A stretch of DNA of 52,344 nt from an uncultured Acetatifactor sp. (GTDB lineage Bacteria; Bacillota; Clostridia; Lachnospirales; Lachnospiraceae): positions 1 to 52,344 of the forward strand of contig CAJUFB010000023.1 in assembly GCA_910585805.1 (NCBI GenBank). The letters run 5' to 3'. Position 1 is the first letter of the stretch. Every line of letters starts with the position of its first letter. The position numbers were made by a program, and so were the translations under genes. Positions 22,309 through 32,223 of this stretch are shown here, piece by piece. The notes beneath the pieces were generated by a model that saw only the letters and a list, made by a program, of their open reading frames with translations, made no database searches and was not told the origin of the DNA.

Positions 22309-24348
22309 TCAGCCCAACAGGCTCTTTCCTTCCCATTCCGGTGCCGGCGCAGCTCCTGTCAGCGCGGCGATGGTAGGCGCAATATCGCATATACTTGCAC
22401 GTTCAAATACCTTTCCCGGTTGAAAATCCGGCCCTGTGCAGACCAGGGGTATCAGCATATCTTCCTTTTCCATACTTCCGTGGGAACGTCCATGGCCGCC
22501 GTGGTCTGCTGTTATGATAATGGTGTACGCTATACTCGTTCGGATATCATACTCCCGGTCCGCTTCGAAGGTAAAGTCGGCCATTCTGGAGTCTCTTTCA
22601 GCGTCCATTCCCGCCCCCTGACTGCCTTCACTTCCGCTTACCCCGGCGGCGCCGTCATCACGCCCCTGGTTCCAGGCATCGATCAACAGTTTTCCGTCAA
22701 CATATAAACGCATGCTGTCCTGGCCGGGAATGGCAATGCAGCCCTGGAAGCCGCTGCGGGCTTTCAGCCTGCCGGTCCATGCTACGGAGAAGCATTCCGC
22801 GTTCACATCCCCATGGGGCTTGGCGTAAATCCAGTTGAAATTGATCATATGGTCTCTCCGCGTCACCACAGGCTCTCCGCTCAGATCCCAGTTGTTATAG
22901 TAACGGGCGGTAAGCCCCTGTTCTCCGTCCTCGCTGACAAACCAGTCTGGATAGAAGGGCGTCACCTTCTCTCCCAGATAGCTGCAGCCCTTTTCATAGA
23001 GAACTTTCCGGTTCTCCCCCGCCAGCTGCCGGATACCGTCCAGAACCGTCACTTTGTGGGAATCGGCTGTCTTCGGAGCGTAATCCCCCAGGGCCGCTTC
23101 GTCCGCCCCCGGTCCCACCACGGCGATGGTTCTGCAGGCGTCGGACAGAGGCAGGATATGTTTATCGTTTTTCAGTAAACAAATAGACTTTTTGGCGATA
23201 TCCAGAGCCGTCTCCTGGTGCGCCTTACAGTTCACGGTCTTGTCATAAAGGCTTTCGTCCACATAGGGATTCTCAAACAATCCCAGGGCAAACTTCAGTT
23301 TCAGCACGCGGCCGCAGGCTGTGTCCAGCACTTCCCCGGACAGCTCGCCGCTCTCGACCAGGCTGCGGATGCTTTCCATCCACTCCTCGTGGGTGAAATC
23401 ATACAGCTGCAGGTCCACTCCCGCTTCCAGTCCCTGGCGGATGGCTTCCCGGTTATCCTTTGCCGTGGAAAAGCTGACCTTCAACCGTGCCACGGCAGTC
23501 ATATCAGAGCGCACAAAGCCGGGCATATGGTACTGTCCACGGAGCACATCCGTCAAAAGCTCCCGGTCCGACGCCACAGGCTGGCCGTCGATGGCCGCGT
23601 AGGAGCACATGGTATTCCAGGCGCCGCCCTCCACAAAGGCCTGCTCGAACACCGGCAGCCCCCAGGCGTATACATCGTGCCGCCCCATAGCGGAGGGCGC
23701 GCAGTTCAGTCCTCCCACAGGCGTTCCGTAGCCCACATAATGTTTTGGCTCCGACGCCACGGTGTCCGGCCGTCTCAGGTCGTCCCCCTGCATTCCCTTT
23801 ACAATCTCTCTTGCGAACTCTCCCCCCAGGTAGGTATCCTCCCCGAAGGCCTCCTCCACTCTGCCGTAGCGGGGATCCCAGCTTAAATCCATCACCGGAT
23901 TCCAGGTCTCGTGAACCCCGCTGGCCCTTGCCTCCGCCCCGATGGCCTGCCCCATGCGTCTGCCCAGCTGAGGCTCAAAGGTGCCCGCCAGGCCGATCTG
24001 CTGAGGAAAACAGGTTGCGTAGCCGTCGTAGAGTCCGTGGAGCGCCTCCTCGCTGAAGAGGAAGGGAATCCCCAGACGGGTCTTCTCCACCGCGTAGCGC
24101 TGCAGCTGATTGGCAAGCTGCGGCGAGGCGGAGCGGAACTGGACGCTGCCCACGCTCTTATCCTTCAGGGCCGCCTCGAATTCCTCCCAGTGAAATTCCT
24201 CCACACGCTCCTCCGCGTTCCGTTTTGTGTAATCTCCTATTATAGAGTACTGATCGGTCTGCATGATTTTTTCTTCCAGAGTCATTCTGGACATCAGATC
24301 CGCCACCCGCTCCTCTATGGGGAGGGATGGGTCTTTATATCTCTCCAT
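22309..24348 (-). CDS. GH3 beta-glycosidase with PA14, fused in frame to an alkaline-phosphatase-superfamily tail
   Basis: Residues 1-430 are a GH3 enzyme: YAVEKTRLGIPFLFSEEALHG, ETWNPVMDLSWDPRYGR, PKHYVGYG, and nucleophile Asp about 282 in GFVRSDMTAV; then the C domain (KSICLLKNDKHILPL, VVGPGADE) and a PA14 lectin-like insert (LTARYYNNWD, MRLYVDGKLLID). At about residue 605 the sequence changes to the end of a sulfatase/phosphodiesterase-type protein: IITADHGGHGRSHG with metal-ligand Asp and His, and ASICDIAPTIAALTGAAP. The rest of both partners (GH3 C-terminus, AP-superfamily nucleophile) is absent. The join keeps the frame open. Most likely a deletion scar; GH3 activity may be lost because the C domain is incomplete. 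Confidence 0.8.
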   Translation of the reverse strand: MERYKDPSLPIEERVADLMSRMTLEEKIMQTDQYSIIGDYTKRNAEERVEEFHWEEFEAALKDKSVGSVQFRSASPQLANQLQRYAVEKTRLGIPFLFSEEALHGLYDGYATCFPQQIGLAGTFEPQLGRRMGQAIGAEARASGVHETWNPVMDLSWDPRYGRVEEAFGEDTYLGGEFAREIVKGMQGDDLRRPDTVASEPKHYVGYGTPVGGLNCAPSAMGRHDVYAWGLPVFEQAFVEGGAWNTMCSYAAIDGQPVASDRELLTDVLRGQYHMPGFVRSDMTAVARLKVSFSTAKDNREAIRQGLEAGVDLQLYDFTHEEWMESIRSLVESGELSGEVLDTACGRVLKLKFALGLFENPYVDESLYDKTVNCKAHQETALDIAKKSICLLKNDKHILPLSDACRTIAVVGPGADEAALGDYAPKTADSHKVTVLDGIRQLAGENRKVLYEKGCSYLGEKVTPFYPDWFVSEDGEQGLTARYYNNWDLSGEPVVTRRDHMINFNWIYAKPHGDVNAECFSVAWTGRLKARSGFQGCIAIPGQDSMRLYVDGKLLIDAWNQGRDDGAAGVSGSEGSQGAGMDAERDSRMADFTFEADREYDIRTSIAYTIIITADHGGHGRSHGSMEKEDMLIPLVCTGPDFQPGKVFERASICDIAPTIAALTGAAPAPEWEGKSLLG

Positions 24349-24431
24349 TTTCTATCCTCCTGCCCGATTTTACGGGCATACCCTGTTTTACGGGCATGCC
24401 CGGTTTTATGACGCTTTATTCTGTTCCCCGC

Positions 24432-26897
24432 TTAACCGGTGATAAAGCTCACCATTCCCAGATCATTTTCCTTAAGCCTTGTCAGATTTTCCTCCAGGGT
24501 CCCTTCCCGCAGCTCCAGAGCATAGCAGAATTCTCCGAAGCCGGACAGGTCCATCTTGAAATTGGTCTCCCAGGTATTGTTCATGATCCAGCTGTATACG
24601 GGACGATGATTATTTTTCTCCGCATTGTCGCACAGCAGAATGGGATGGCTCTCCATTTCTCCCATGTAAAGCAGCGGGGTATCCAGGGTATTGATCAGGA
24701 TGCCCTGGTTTCCGCTCTGGTAGAGCAGCCCTTCGTCCGCGATATAGTATTCCATATTGCTGCCCGGAAGCTGATCCACGCCGGGACGCATGGCCACGCC
24801 GCCGTTGTGGATATAAAGGCTGCTGTCCGGCAGGTTCAGGGACAGGGGCAGATAAACGCTCTCGATATCCTCGCTCAGGGTCTTTGCAATCCGGTAAGTG
24901 AACTCGATTCTGGGCAGCTCCCTGTACATCTTGATGATAACCGAGCTGTGGCGAGTCCCCTCCAGGTCAAAGACCAGTTCCGTCCTGTCAAACACCGGAC
25001 CGTGGTCCAGAAGCCGGATATCCTTTAAATCTCCCTGATACTGCTCCGCATGCAGTCCCCTCACATTCCGTCCCAGGCGGGCCCGCTCCGAGTAGACACC
25101 TCTTCGGATTTCCGTATTTTCATAAACGGGAGTGAAGAAATTCTCCAGAGAATCCCCCTCTCCTCTGCCCTTGAGCATCTCCGTTCCTGTCTTTTTATTG
25201 TAAAAAGAGGTAATGCCCTCCCCCACCTTCCAGGAAATCCGGAACCACTCGTTCTCCAGTCCGTAGGGCAGCCTGTAGCTTTCCGTATCATAATCGTTGA
25301 CGATATCCTTGACCCTCTCGGCGCCCACCCATGCGGTGCGGGTGTAGAGACCCTGCTCCGGCGCGGGAATCTCCTCATAGGCAAAGCGCTTTTCCTCCCC
25401 CGGCTCAAATTCCGCCGGAAAGCTTACCCGAACGCCCCTGGGATGGGAGGAAAGCTGAACCTTCAGTTCTTCGCCTGTCTTTTTATCCCTCACTGTCATA
25501 GCGGGAAGTCCGGCTGTCTCAACATAGAATTCCACGGGGTACACGCCCTTTTGGCTGCTCATGGAGACCACCTTCACCTCCCCGGCGTTGTTGTAATAGC
25601 GAAGGATATCCCCCAGCAGATGGCACTGTTCATTTTTCCGCATGGCAGCCGCCTCATGGGCCTTGGAGGCGTAACTGGTCTTGCGGATATCCAGATTCGT
25701 CACCATGGTCTCATAGGGGCTTCCGATAGTGGCGGAATGGCCCCAGGTGTGCTCCGCGTACAGAATGGCGTTGTGGGCCCCTGTGTCCGCCAGCTCCTGA
25801 TTCCGCACACCGGTCTTCTCCTCCAGACGGTCGCAGACATGGGACAGACGCAGAGCCTCCTTGTAATGCTTCACAGCGTAAGGGGTGCTGCCCACGCCGT
25901 TGCCCCACCAGTCGTTTATGGCGCCCCGGTATACCGGCGCATGGGCGATTTTTTCCCGGATCAGGTCATAGAGCTCCTGCAGTGTCACCATATGCAGGGT
26001 TACTTCCTCTCCGAAACGCCGGTTAAAAGCGTTCACCGTAGCGATAATGGCAGGATTCGCCGGCGCATTGTCCGAGAACACGCCGCTGACGCTGGTGATA
26101 TAGAAATCGTAAGGGTAGCCGCTCTCCTCATATTCCGCCATGCTGCTTTCCAGCTTTTGGCGCAGGGACCCTAACGCCGCGTTCAGAGCCTCCTCCGCAG
26201 CGTCGTTGTCCTGCTGTCCGCTCTGCTGTGCTTTCGAAGCTGTATCTGCTCCGCTTCTGCCAAAATAGCTTTCCGTCATGTAATTCACATTTTTATTGAA
26301 AACAATCCCTAAAGCGTTTCCCAGGTTGTAATGCTCCCCGCTCCATACCAGCAGCCGCTTTCCCGCCTCGTTTTCCCAGAAATAGGGCTTCTGGTTCTGG
26401 TACAGGGGATACATGCCGTGGTGGGTGTGGATATTGGTGAACAAAAACTCCACGCCGTTGCGGATGAGCACATCCCTGGCTCCCAGGGAAATGCCGTTGA
26501 TGTCCGCGTTCATGGCCACCTTCACCGGATGTCCCTGAGCCGTGAAGGTTTCCTGCATTTTCGCCGTCTTGCGGTTCAGCATCTCCACATCCGTCAAATC
26601 CGTGCCGTTTAAGTAAGTGGCGGAAATGCCGATGTTGCCCTTTCTGACCAGATCAAAAAAGTCCGCCTTCTCCTCTTCGGAGGCGCTCTCTAAATACTGC
26701 TCCACGCAGAAGTAAGTCTCACAGTTCCATTTGAAATCCTTCTCCTGGCTTCCGGTCTCGTATCCTCTCTTGATGATCGAGACTACGTTTCGTATATTAT
26801 TCACCTGATTGTAGATCACCTGCTCCTGTAAGTCGGTGTAGCCGATATCCGTGTGGGAGTGGTGTATAATGTACACATCTCTAATCCTGCTGCCCAT
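24432..26897 (-). CDS. GH38 family alpha-mannosidase
   Basis: An 821-aa zinc-dependent glycosidase that removes alpha-mannose, as from N-glycans. The N-terminus has HHSHTDIGYTD (zinc His15 and Asp17), the nucleophile Asp about 132 in MNADINGIS, and a later zinc/acid region EHTWGHSATIGSPYE. C-terminal beta domains follow. ATG at 26897 is chosen: AAGGAGAC lies 6 bases upstream and the catalytic domain starts straight after; the longer frame overlaps the GH95 gene. No signal peptide, so it acts in the cytoplasm on imported oligosaccharides. It lies about 100 bp after the GH95 gene, likely in one operon. Confidence 0.9.
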   Translation of the reverse strand: MGSRIRDVYIIHHSHTDIGYTDLQEQVIYNQVNNIRNVVSIIKRGYETGSQEKDFKWNCETYFCVEQYLESASEEEKADFFDLVRKGNIGISATYLNGTDLTDVEMLNRKTAKMQETFTAQGHPVKVAMNADINGISLGARDVLIRNGVEFLFTNIHTHHGMYPLYQNQKPYFWENEAGKRLLVWSGEHYNLGNALGIVFNKNVNYMTESYFGRSGADTASKAQQSGQQDNDAAEEALNAALGSLRQKLESSMAEYEESGYPYDFYITSVSGVFSDNAPANPAIIATVNAFNRRFGEEVTLHMVTLQELYDLIREKIAHAPVYRGAINDWWGNGVGSTPYAVKHYKEALRLSHVCDRLEEKTGVRNQELADTGAHNAILYAEHTWGHSATIGSPYETMVTNLDIRKTSYASKAHEAAAMRKNEQCHLLGDILRYYNNAGEVKVVSMSSQKGVYPVEFYVETAGLPAMTVRDKKTGEELKVQLSSHPRGVRVSFPAEFEPGEEKRFAYEEIPAPEQGLYTRTAWVGAERVKDIVNDYDTESYRLPYGLENEWFRISWKVGEGITSFYNKKTGTEMLKGRGEGDSLENFFTPVYENTEIRRGVYSERARLGRNVRGLHAEQYQGDLKDIRLLDHGPVFDRTELVFDLEGTRHSSVIIKMYRELPRIEFTYRIAKTLSEDIESVYLPLSLNLPDSSLYIHNGGVAMRPGVDQLPGSNMEYYIADEGLLYQSGNQGILINTLDTPLLYMGEMESHPILLCDNAEKNNHRPVYSWIMNNTWETNFKMDLSGFGEFCYALELREGTLEENLTRLKENDLGMVSFITG

Positions 26898-26994
26898 AAT
26901 GTCTCCTTTTATAACCGTTAGAAATTGCACCTGCCGCTTAGTCAAATCATCTGCCATAATTTCAGTTTCCGGCGCAGAGGTTTTTATTGCCATA

Positions 26995-29349
26995 TCAAGC
27001 TTTCTCCAGACACACGCTGCCATCTTTCCATGTGCCCTGCCAGGTTTCCCCGGCTTTTCCTTCTATTTTATATGTCCCGCTTTCATCCGGAGCGCTGCCC
27101 TCATAGCGCAAAACCACGGCAGTATCCCTCGTAAACAAAAGTTTCACATCTGTAAGCCGTCCCTCTTTCCAGGACATGTTCACCTCGATGCCGCCTTTGG
27201 CGCGCAAACCTGACACGCTGCCCTCGCTCCATTCCGCCGGAAGCGCCGGCAGCAGGAAGATCTGTCCGTCTCTGCTCTGAAGCAGCATTTCCGCAATGCC
27301 GGAAGCCACTCCGAAATTGCCGTCTATCTGGAACGGCGGATGGCTTCCGAAGAAATCAGGGCAGGTTCCCGACTGATCCCCTTCCGCCAGGTGAAGTTGG
27401 CGCTTGATCAGGCGCAGGGCATTGTCTCCCTCTTTCAGGCGCGCCCAGAGATTCACCTTCCATCCAAGACTCCATCCCGTCCCCTCAAAACCTCTGGCCA
27501 ACAACGACTTCCGGCAGGCTTCCGCCAGTTCCGGCGTCTTCTCCGGGGTAATCAGGTCAGAGGGGAACAATCCGTACAGATGCGACAGATGCCTGTGCCC
27601 TGGTTCCGCTTCCTCCAATTCCTCATTCCATTCCAGCAGCCTGCCGTCCGCTCCGATACGCAGGGGTTCCAGCCGCCCAAGCGCCGCTTCCAGGTTCTCC
27701 TGAAATTCGTCCTGAATCCCAAGAATACGGCCAGCTTTCCGGCAGTTTTCAAAAAGTTCCCTTATAACAGTCATGGTCATGGCCGTGGTTCTACACACTG
27801 CCACTCCTTCCCCATCCAACAGGAAAGAATTCTCCGGGGAAGTAGAGGGACTGAAAGCAAGATATCCGTCCTCTTCCTCCAAAACTGCCAGATAAAACAG
27901 TGCAGCTTCTTTCATAATGGGATAGGCCGTCCGCTCCAGGAATTCCCTGTCCAGACTATACTCATATTGCGTATACAAATGTTCGCACAGCCATCCGGAG
28001 GACATGGGCCAGTATGCCCAGCAGCCGCAGCCCTGCCGTTTCCCTCCCACCGGATTGGCGGAGCGCCACAAGTCCGTATTGTGATGGGACACAAAGCCCG
28101 GCGCCTGGTAATATCTTTCGGCAGTCCCCCTTCCCTTCACACTGACGCCCCGGATCAGATCCACCAGCGGCTCGTTCATCTCTGCCAGATTACAGGAGAA
28201 CACGGGCCAGTAGTTCATCTCCGTGTTGATGTTGATGGTATAATTGCTGCTCCAGGGCGGTAGGGTGGAGTCGTTCCAGATGCCCTGCAGGTTCGTGGCC
28301 TGACTTCCGGGGCGTGAGGCGGAAATGGTCAGATACCTGCCAAACTGGAACAGATACACAGGGAGCCAGTGGTCATCCCCCTTCTCCCGAAAGCTGCGCA
28401 GTCTCTCATAGGTGGGGATTCCCGCCTTTTCATCCTCCCCCAAATACAGGGAAACCCGATCAAAATAAGCGGAAAAATCCTTCTCGTGCTCCGCAAGCAG
28501 CGCCGCAAATCCCTTTTTCACAGCCCCTTCCACATCCCGGCGGCAAGGCTCCTCATAAGGCTTCCCTGCCAGTTCCGGGCTTAAGTCAATGCCGGCGAAA
28601 TTACTTCTTACCCCCAGGTACACAACAGCCTCCGTGGCGTCTGATACCCGGATCTCTCCGTCCCTGCTCTCCACGGCCCCGTCCGCCGTCTCCACCTGGA
28701 TCAGGGAAAAATAACGGATCCCTGTCTCCTCCTTCCGGTCGGAATAAGTCACCGGCTCCGCGATTCCCAGGTAATGGGGATCCGCATGGGAAGGGCATAA
28801 GCCTCGTGCTTCCAGTTTTCCTTCCCTGCTGACAACCATGTGGCGCAGCTGACTGTCAAAGGAAATCGTAAAGGACAGCCCGCCCTTTCTCTCCGACTGC
28901 AGCCTCATCACAAATACCTGCGCAGGACAGGACAGAAATGCGGTTCTGGTATAACCGCATCCGTCCGCCTGGTAAGATACCCCGTGAACACCAGTTCTGA
29001 GGTCCAGCTCCCGCCTGTAACCGCAGCCTTCTCCATGGCCCATTTTCAGGCGCATATCCCCCATGGGCATATAGCTTTCCGTGAATCCGCCTGTAAAATT
29101 CTCTTCCAGCAGCCGCTGCGCCTCCCCATAACGGTGCTCACGGGCCAGCTCCCTGGCCTGCCTGTAATACACATAGCGCTCCGGCTCGTTTTTGTCATGG
29201 GGATAGCCTGACCACAGCGTGTCCTCGTTGAAACAGATCTTCTCCTCGCTCATGCCGCCGTGCACCATGGCTCCGATCCGGCCATTCCCCAGGGGCAACG
29301 ATTCCGTCCATTTTTCTGCCGGTTTGTCATACCACAATTTCAGTTCCAT
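26995..29349 (-). CDS. GH95 alpha-L-fucosidase
   Basis: A 784-aa inverting fucosidase acting on alpha-1,2-linked fucose of host glycans. The N-terminal beta domain starts LWYDKPAEKWTESLPLGNGR and has FNEDTLWSG, both hallmarks of GH95. The (alpha/alpha)6 barrel has QGIWNDSTLPPWSSNYTINI and NTEMNYWPVF, with the Asn residues known to activate water in this family, and FQIDGNFGVASGIAEML, with the Asp of the same set. Length is normal and no truncation is seen. No signal peptide, so a cytoplasmic enzyme. AGGAGG precedes ATG at 29349. A near-consensus promoter lies at 29525-29553. Confidence 0.92.
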   Translation of the reverse strand: MELKLWYDKPAEKWTESLPLGNGRIGAMVHGGMSEEKICFNEDTLWSGYPHDKNEPERYVYYRQARELAREHRYGEAQRLLEENFTGGFTESYMPMGDMRLKMGHGEGCGYRRELDLRTGVHGVSYQADGCGYTRTAFLSCPAQVFVMRLQSERKGGLSFTISFDSQLRHMVVSREGKLEARGLCPSHADPHYLGIAEPVTYSDRKEETGIRYFSLIQVETADGAVESRDGEIRVSDATEAVVYLGVRSNFAGIDLSPELAGKPYEEPCRRDVEGAVKKGFAALLAEHEKDFSAYFDRVSLYLGEDEKAGIPTYERLRSFREKGDDHWLPVYLFQFGRYLTISASRPGSQATNLQGIWNDSTLPPWSSNYTININTEMNYWPVFSCNLAEMNEPLVDLIRGVSVKGRGTAERYYQAPGFVSHHNTDLWRSANPVGGKRQGCGCWAYWPMSSGWLCEHLYTQYEYSLDREFLERTAYPIMKEAALFYLAVLEEEDGYLAFSPSTSPENSFLLDGEGVAVCRTTAMTMTVIRELFENCRKAGRILGIQDEFQENLEAALGRLEPLRIGADGRLLEWNEELEEAEPGHRHLSHLYGLFPSDLITPEKTPELAEACRKSLLARGFEGTGWSLGWKVNLWARLKEGDNALRLIKRQLHLAEGDQSGTCPDFFGSHPPFQIDGNFGVASGIAEMLLQSRDGQIFLLPALPAEWSEGSVSGLRAKGGIEVNMSWKEGRLTDVKLLFTRDTAVVLRYEGSAPDESGTYKIEGKAGETWQGTWKDGSVCLEKA

Positions 29350-29465
29350 TACACCCTCCTGCTCTCAGTTCGATCATGATCTCTTAGTCTATGTCCCATC
29401 AGCCCCACAGAACCCATTCACGGCAGAGAATTTCCGGCCTCCGGGTAATACATCCGTAAATTCTC

Positions 29466-29507
29466 CGGGTACGGATGAGGCTGATCCTGTTTTCAGTTCC
29501 GTACCCG
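29466..29507 (-). promoter_or_regulatory. Leader hairpin/operator before GH95
   Basis: Perfect 10-bp arms CGGGTACGGA and TCCGTACCCG are separated by 22 bases. The element lies between the promoter at 29525-29553 and the gene, so it would be in the 5' leader or act as a dimer-binding operator. No known riboswitch is evident. Confidence 0.45.
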
Positions 29508-29524
29508 CATGTTCTCCTGCTTTC

Positions 29525-29553
29525 TGTATACTTTATTTCTTTCCGTTTTGCAA
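29525..29553 (-). promoter_or_regulatory. Promoter of the GH95-GH38 operon
   Basis: TTGCAA (29548-29553) and TATACA (29525-29530) on the minus strand are 17 bases apart, giving a leader of about 170 bases to the GH95 start. Confidence 0.55.
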
Positions 29554-29622
29554 GTGTTTTCTGCATTATATTCTTCAATCACTTCAACGTCTTCCTGAAA
29601 GCACAAAAGGGTTCGATCTCTT

Positions 29623-31200
29623 TCATCCCGCATACAAGTGCTTTCTCCGACTATGCCGGGTTCTTGTCCTGCACATTAACTGTATTATATCATCATGCTT
29701 TTTTAGGGAGCGGGCGATGGCGATCTGCTGCCCTTCTCCCCCGCTGGGTTCGATTCCGCCGTCGTCAAATATCCGGTATACATTGGTATCGAAATGCTTG
29801 GGGTACTGGTTGATGACCTTATCCAACAGGCCGATTTCCTCCAGTTCCCTGACAAAGCTTTCCTCCAGCTTCTCCTGGTCGCTCATGGTGATGTTCTCCT
29901 CTATGGTAGCGGCGAACAGGGAGTAATCCTGAAAAGCCGCGGAGAACAGTCCGATGTAATCCTCGTAGGAATACTCCCTGATGTCCACACCGTTCACCAG
30001 AATCGTCCCCTCGGCAGGGTCATACAGGCGCATCAGCAGCTTGATAAAAGTGGATTTGCCGCTTCCGTTCTCCCCGACGATGGCAATCCGGTCAGCGCTG
30101 TCCAACTTGAGATTTATGTTTTTCAGCGCATAATCGTCCGATTTTCCGTACCGGAAGGAAACGTTCCGGAATTCGATGGAAAGCGGCCTGGAGCAGTCCA
30201 CGGCCTTACCGGAAACAGACTGCATCTTGGGAATGTTCATATAATCCTTGAAATCCTGGAAGTACATGTCATAGGAATGCACATATACGACCTTGTCCAG
30301 AATGGCTCCCATAATATGCGCATAGCTGGTCAGCGCCGAGATATAGAGCGTAAAGTCGCCCACGGAGATGGTTCCCCCCACCAACATGGAGATCACGAAG
30401 AAATATCCCAGCCCGATCTGTATGACATAGAACAGATTCGACAATGTCTCGCTCAGGACAAGCCTTCCCCGGATTCTGGCATAAAATCTGAAATTCGCGT
30501 CATAATGCTCTCTCATTTTGCGCAGCAGCGTGGGCTTGTAGGAAAAGACGCGGATGTCTTTCGTATATTTATGGTTGGAAATGATGTCGGTATAGTAGCC
30601 CGTCTTCCGCTCATGCTTGATCTTCTCGTCCTGATCCTGCTTCTCTTTCTGCTTGATGCGGCCGCCCACCCGGAAGGAAATCAGCGTGAACAGCAGATTG
30701 ACGGCCACCAGCAGGATGCTGAATCTGTAGATGATGTAGATATAGCTGATGGCTGTAATTGAGTGCTGGATAATCTGCATGGAACAGGTGAATATGTAGC
30801 CGAATCCCCAGCCGCCGGCATAGATATAGTTTTTCGCCTTCTCGCTCTGCTCCTTGAATGCGTTGGATTCCAGCATATCCAGGTCTGCGTCCATCAGTTT
30901 TTCGCTCATGTCCATCTGGAAATCCGAGAACAGCCTTGAGGAATAGTTGCTGGCTCCATAGCCTACCCAGGATGTGCCGATATTCAAGATCAGGAAACTT
31001 GCCACATATAACAGGACGAACAGAATAGCTTCCTCTTCAAAGCCGTCTGCCGCCGTATCCAGGATCAATTTGGGGATATAGATCAGCAGCACCGGGCTCA
31101 GGGCGCTCATCAATGTGGACAGGACGCTTAATATGATATATCTGGGCTGTTTCCTGGGGCGGCGGTTAATCGGGAAATTAAAAATTTTTATATTTTGTTG
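29623..31200 (-). pseudogene. ABC exporter (membrane plus ATPase), both ends lost
   Basis: A type IV ABC half-exporter with about six membrane helices (IYIPKLILDTAADGF near the start, a helix pair near GYFFVISMLVGG) and an ATPase with Walker A VGENGSGKST, Q-loop SAAFQDYSLFAAT and signature PSGGEGQQIAIARSL. Directly after the signature the sequence turns to unrelated residues (KKHDDIIQLM) and stops, so Walker B, the catalytic Glu and the H-loop are missing. At the 5' side, coding sequence (RRPRKQPRYIILSVLSTLMS) continues upstream of the first ATG at 31113 to an in-frame stop near 31222 without a start codon. Deletion at both ends; not functional. Confidence 0.8.
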
Positions 31201-31254
31201 ACCCTGACAGGCAGCTGCTTTTCAAATGTCGGCCAGAGAAAAACATTACAGATG

Positions 31255-31292
31255 AAAGCTGTAAAAATCCACGTTGAATTTTACAGCTTTTT
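31255..31292 (+). terminator. Intrinsic terminator hairpin
   Basis: A perfect 12-bp stem AAAGCTGTAAAA/TTTTACAGCTTT encloses 12 bases and ends in a run of five T. No intact gene precedes it on the plus strand, so it is probably left from a lost gene. Confidence 0.55.
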
Positions 31293-31326
31293 GTGTACAA
31301 TAGACGTAGCAGAGAAAAAGCTGCTG

Positions 31327-31428
31327 ATGAAGCAGCAGGAAGCAGAAGAAGCAGTAAAAGACGGCAAAGGCTGGCTTAATCTTGATGAACTGAAAGCACT
31401 TGTGGAGGAATCAAGAATTTTTGATTAA
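31327..31428 (+). CDS. Small ORF or gene remnant, unknown
   Basis: A short frame encodes MKQQEAEEAVKDGKGWLNLD followed by ELKALVEESRIFD. The charged helical composition looks protein-like, and a promoter-like TTGAAT-N16-TACAAT lies upstream near 31274-31301. There is no clear ribosome binding site. I cannot name the family. Confidence 0.25.
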   Translation: MKQQEAEEAVKDGKGWLNLDELKALVEESRIFD

Positions 31429-31474
31429 GCGCCCTGGCGCCTTTACCCAAAATGACAGAAATGAACATAAAACC

Positions 31475-31681
31475 ATGAATACACCTGTATTTGAAGCGGC
31501 TCTTTTTGACGAGCTGGAACCTCTTTTTCCCGACACAAACCCCCATGACGGAAAGCCTCTGCACACCATTGCCGTGGCTTCCGACACTTATGCCGGGGTA
31601 CACATTCTCTGGAAAAGGCTTCTGAAAGTCCCTGCAGATAGTAGTTGTGGAGGTTTTTATAAGTCAGTCCGAATCCCCTAG
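31475..31681 (+). pseudogene. N-terminal fragment of a GH123/DUF4091-like protein
   Basis: ATG at 31475 opens about 50 residues (FEAALFDELEPLFPDTNP, then KPLHTIAVASDTYAGVHILW) that resemble the N-terminal beta domain of GH123-like/DUF4091 glycosidases. After about 31620 the peptide becomes unrelated (LLKVPADSSCGGF) and stops at 31681. Family call is from memory of this start region and is moderate at best. The rest of the gene is absent. Confidence 0.4.
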
Positions 31682-31942
31682 CCGCATAACCACGCTTCCA
31701 TATGCCCCGGCGCCCACACCGAACTTGCGTTTCTCGTCATTGCCCCAGCCCAGATCCGGATAAATCCAGCGTTTTATCACCAGCAGAGCCGTCCTCTCCT
31801 CTCCGTTCTCATCCACGGAAACGGAGACCCGCGCCGCCGTCCGGGCATTGTCGTCCTCCACACGCACATATTCCCCTGTATCCGTAAAATGTACATCGAA
31901 ATAGCGTACATTTTCCCGCAGAGTCTTGAAATCCTTTGTCAC
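31664..31942 (-). pseudogene. Protein fragment, unknown family
   Basis: A minus-strand frame of 92 codons encodes a beta-rich peptide (LRENVRYFDVHFTDTGEYVR, then RVSVSVDENGEERTALLVIK). It looks like real coding sequence but has no proper start and lies between other remnants. It may be the C-terminal end of a glycosidase. No function can be assigned. Confidence 0.35.
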
Positions 31943-31963
31943 AAGCCCATTTTATGACTGCGC

Positions 31964-32206
31964 TCATAGAGGAAATCGTCCCACATATCCTCTTCCAGCT
32001 ACCAGCCGGGAATCATTGTAAAACTGCAGGCACAACGCCTCTCCCTCCCCGGGTTCGGCACATTCCAAGCTCAACGCGCCTGATGTATGAGGCGGAATGT
32101 CCTCTTTCACCCGGCCGCTGAACACAACCTCTTCCCCGCGTCTGCAGATAATCGTTAATTCGTTTAAATTCGTGTGGTCATAGCGATTTTTGACGGGTAT
32201 CAGCAT
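31964..32206 (-). pseudogene. GH2 glycosidase fragment (C-terminal Ig-like domain)
   Basis: About 65 residues with VKNRYDHTNLNELTIICRRG and VKEDIPPHTSGALSLECAEP match the domain that follows the barrel in GH2 enzymes of the LacZ type. There is no catalytic domain before it, and the frame shifts after NDSRLVAG. It ends at the join with the AraC remnant. Confidence 0.6.
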
Positions 32207-32223
32207 TTTCCCATCCGCAGTTA

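Noticed and set aside
24327..28263. Long plus-strand open frames opposite the GH38 and GH95 genes
   Set aside because: They are antisense shadows of GC-rich coding sequence; the minus-strand proteins have full catalytic motifs.
29794..30762. Plus-strand 322-codon frame
   Set aside because: It mirrors the ABC exporter remnant, which has clear Walker A and signature motifs on the minus strand.
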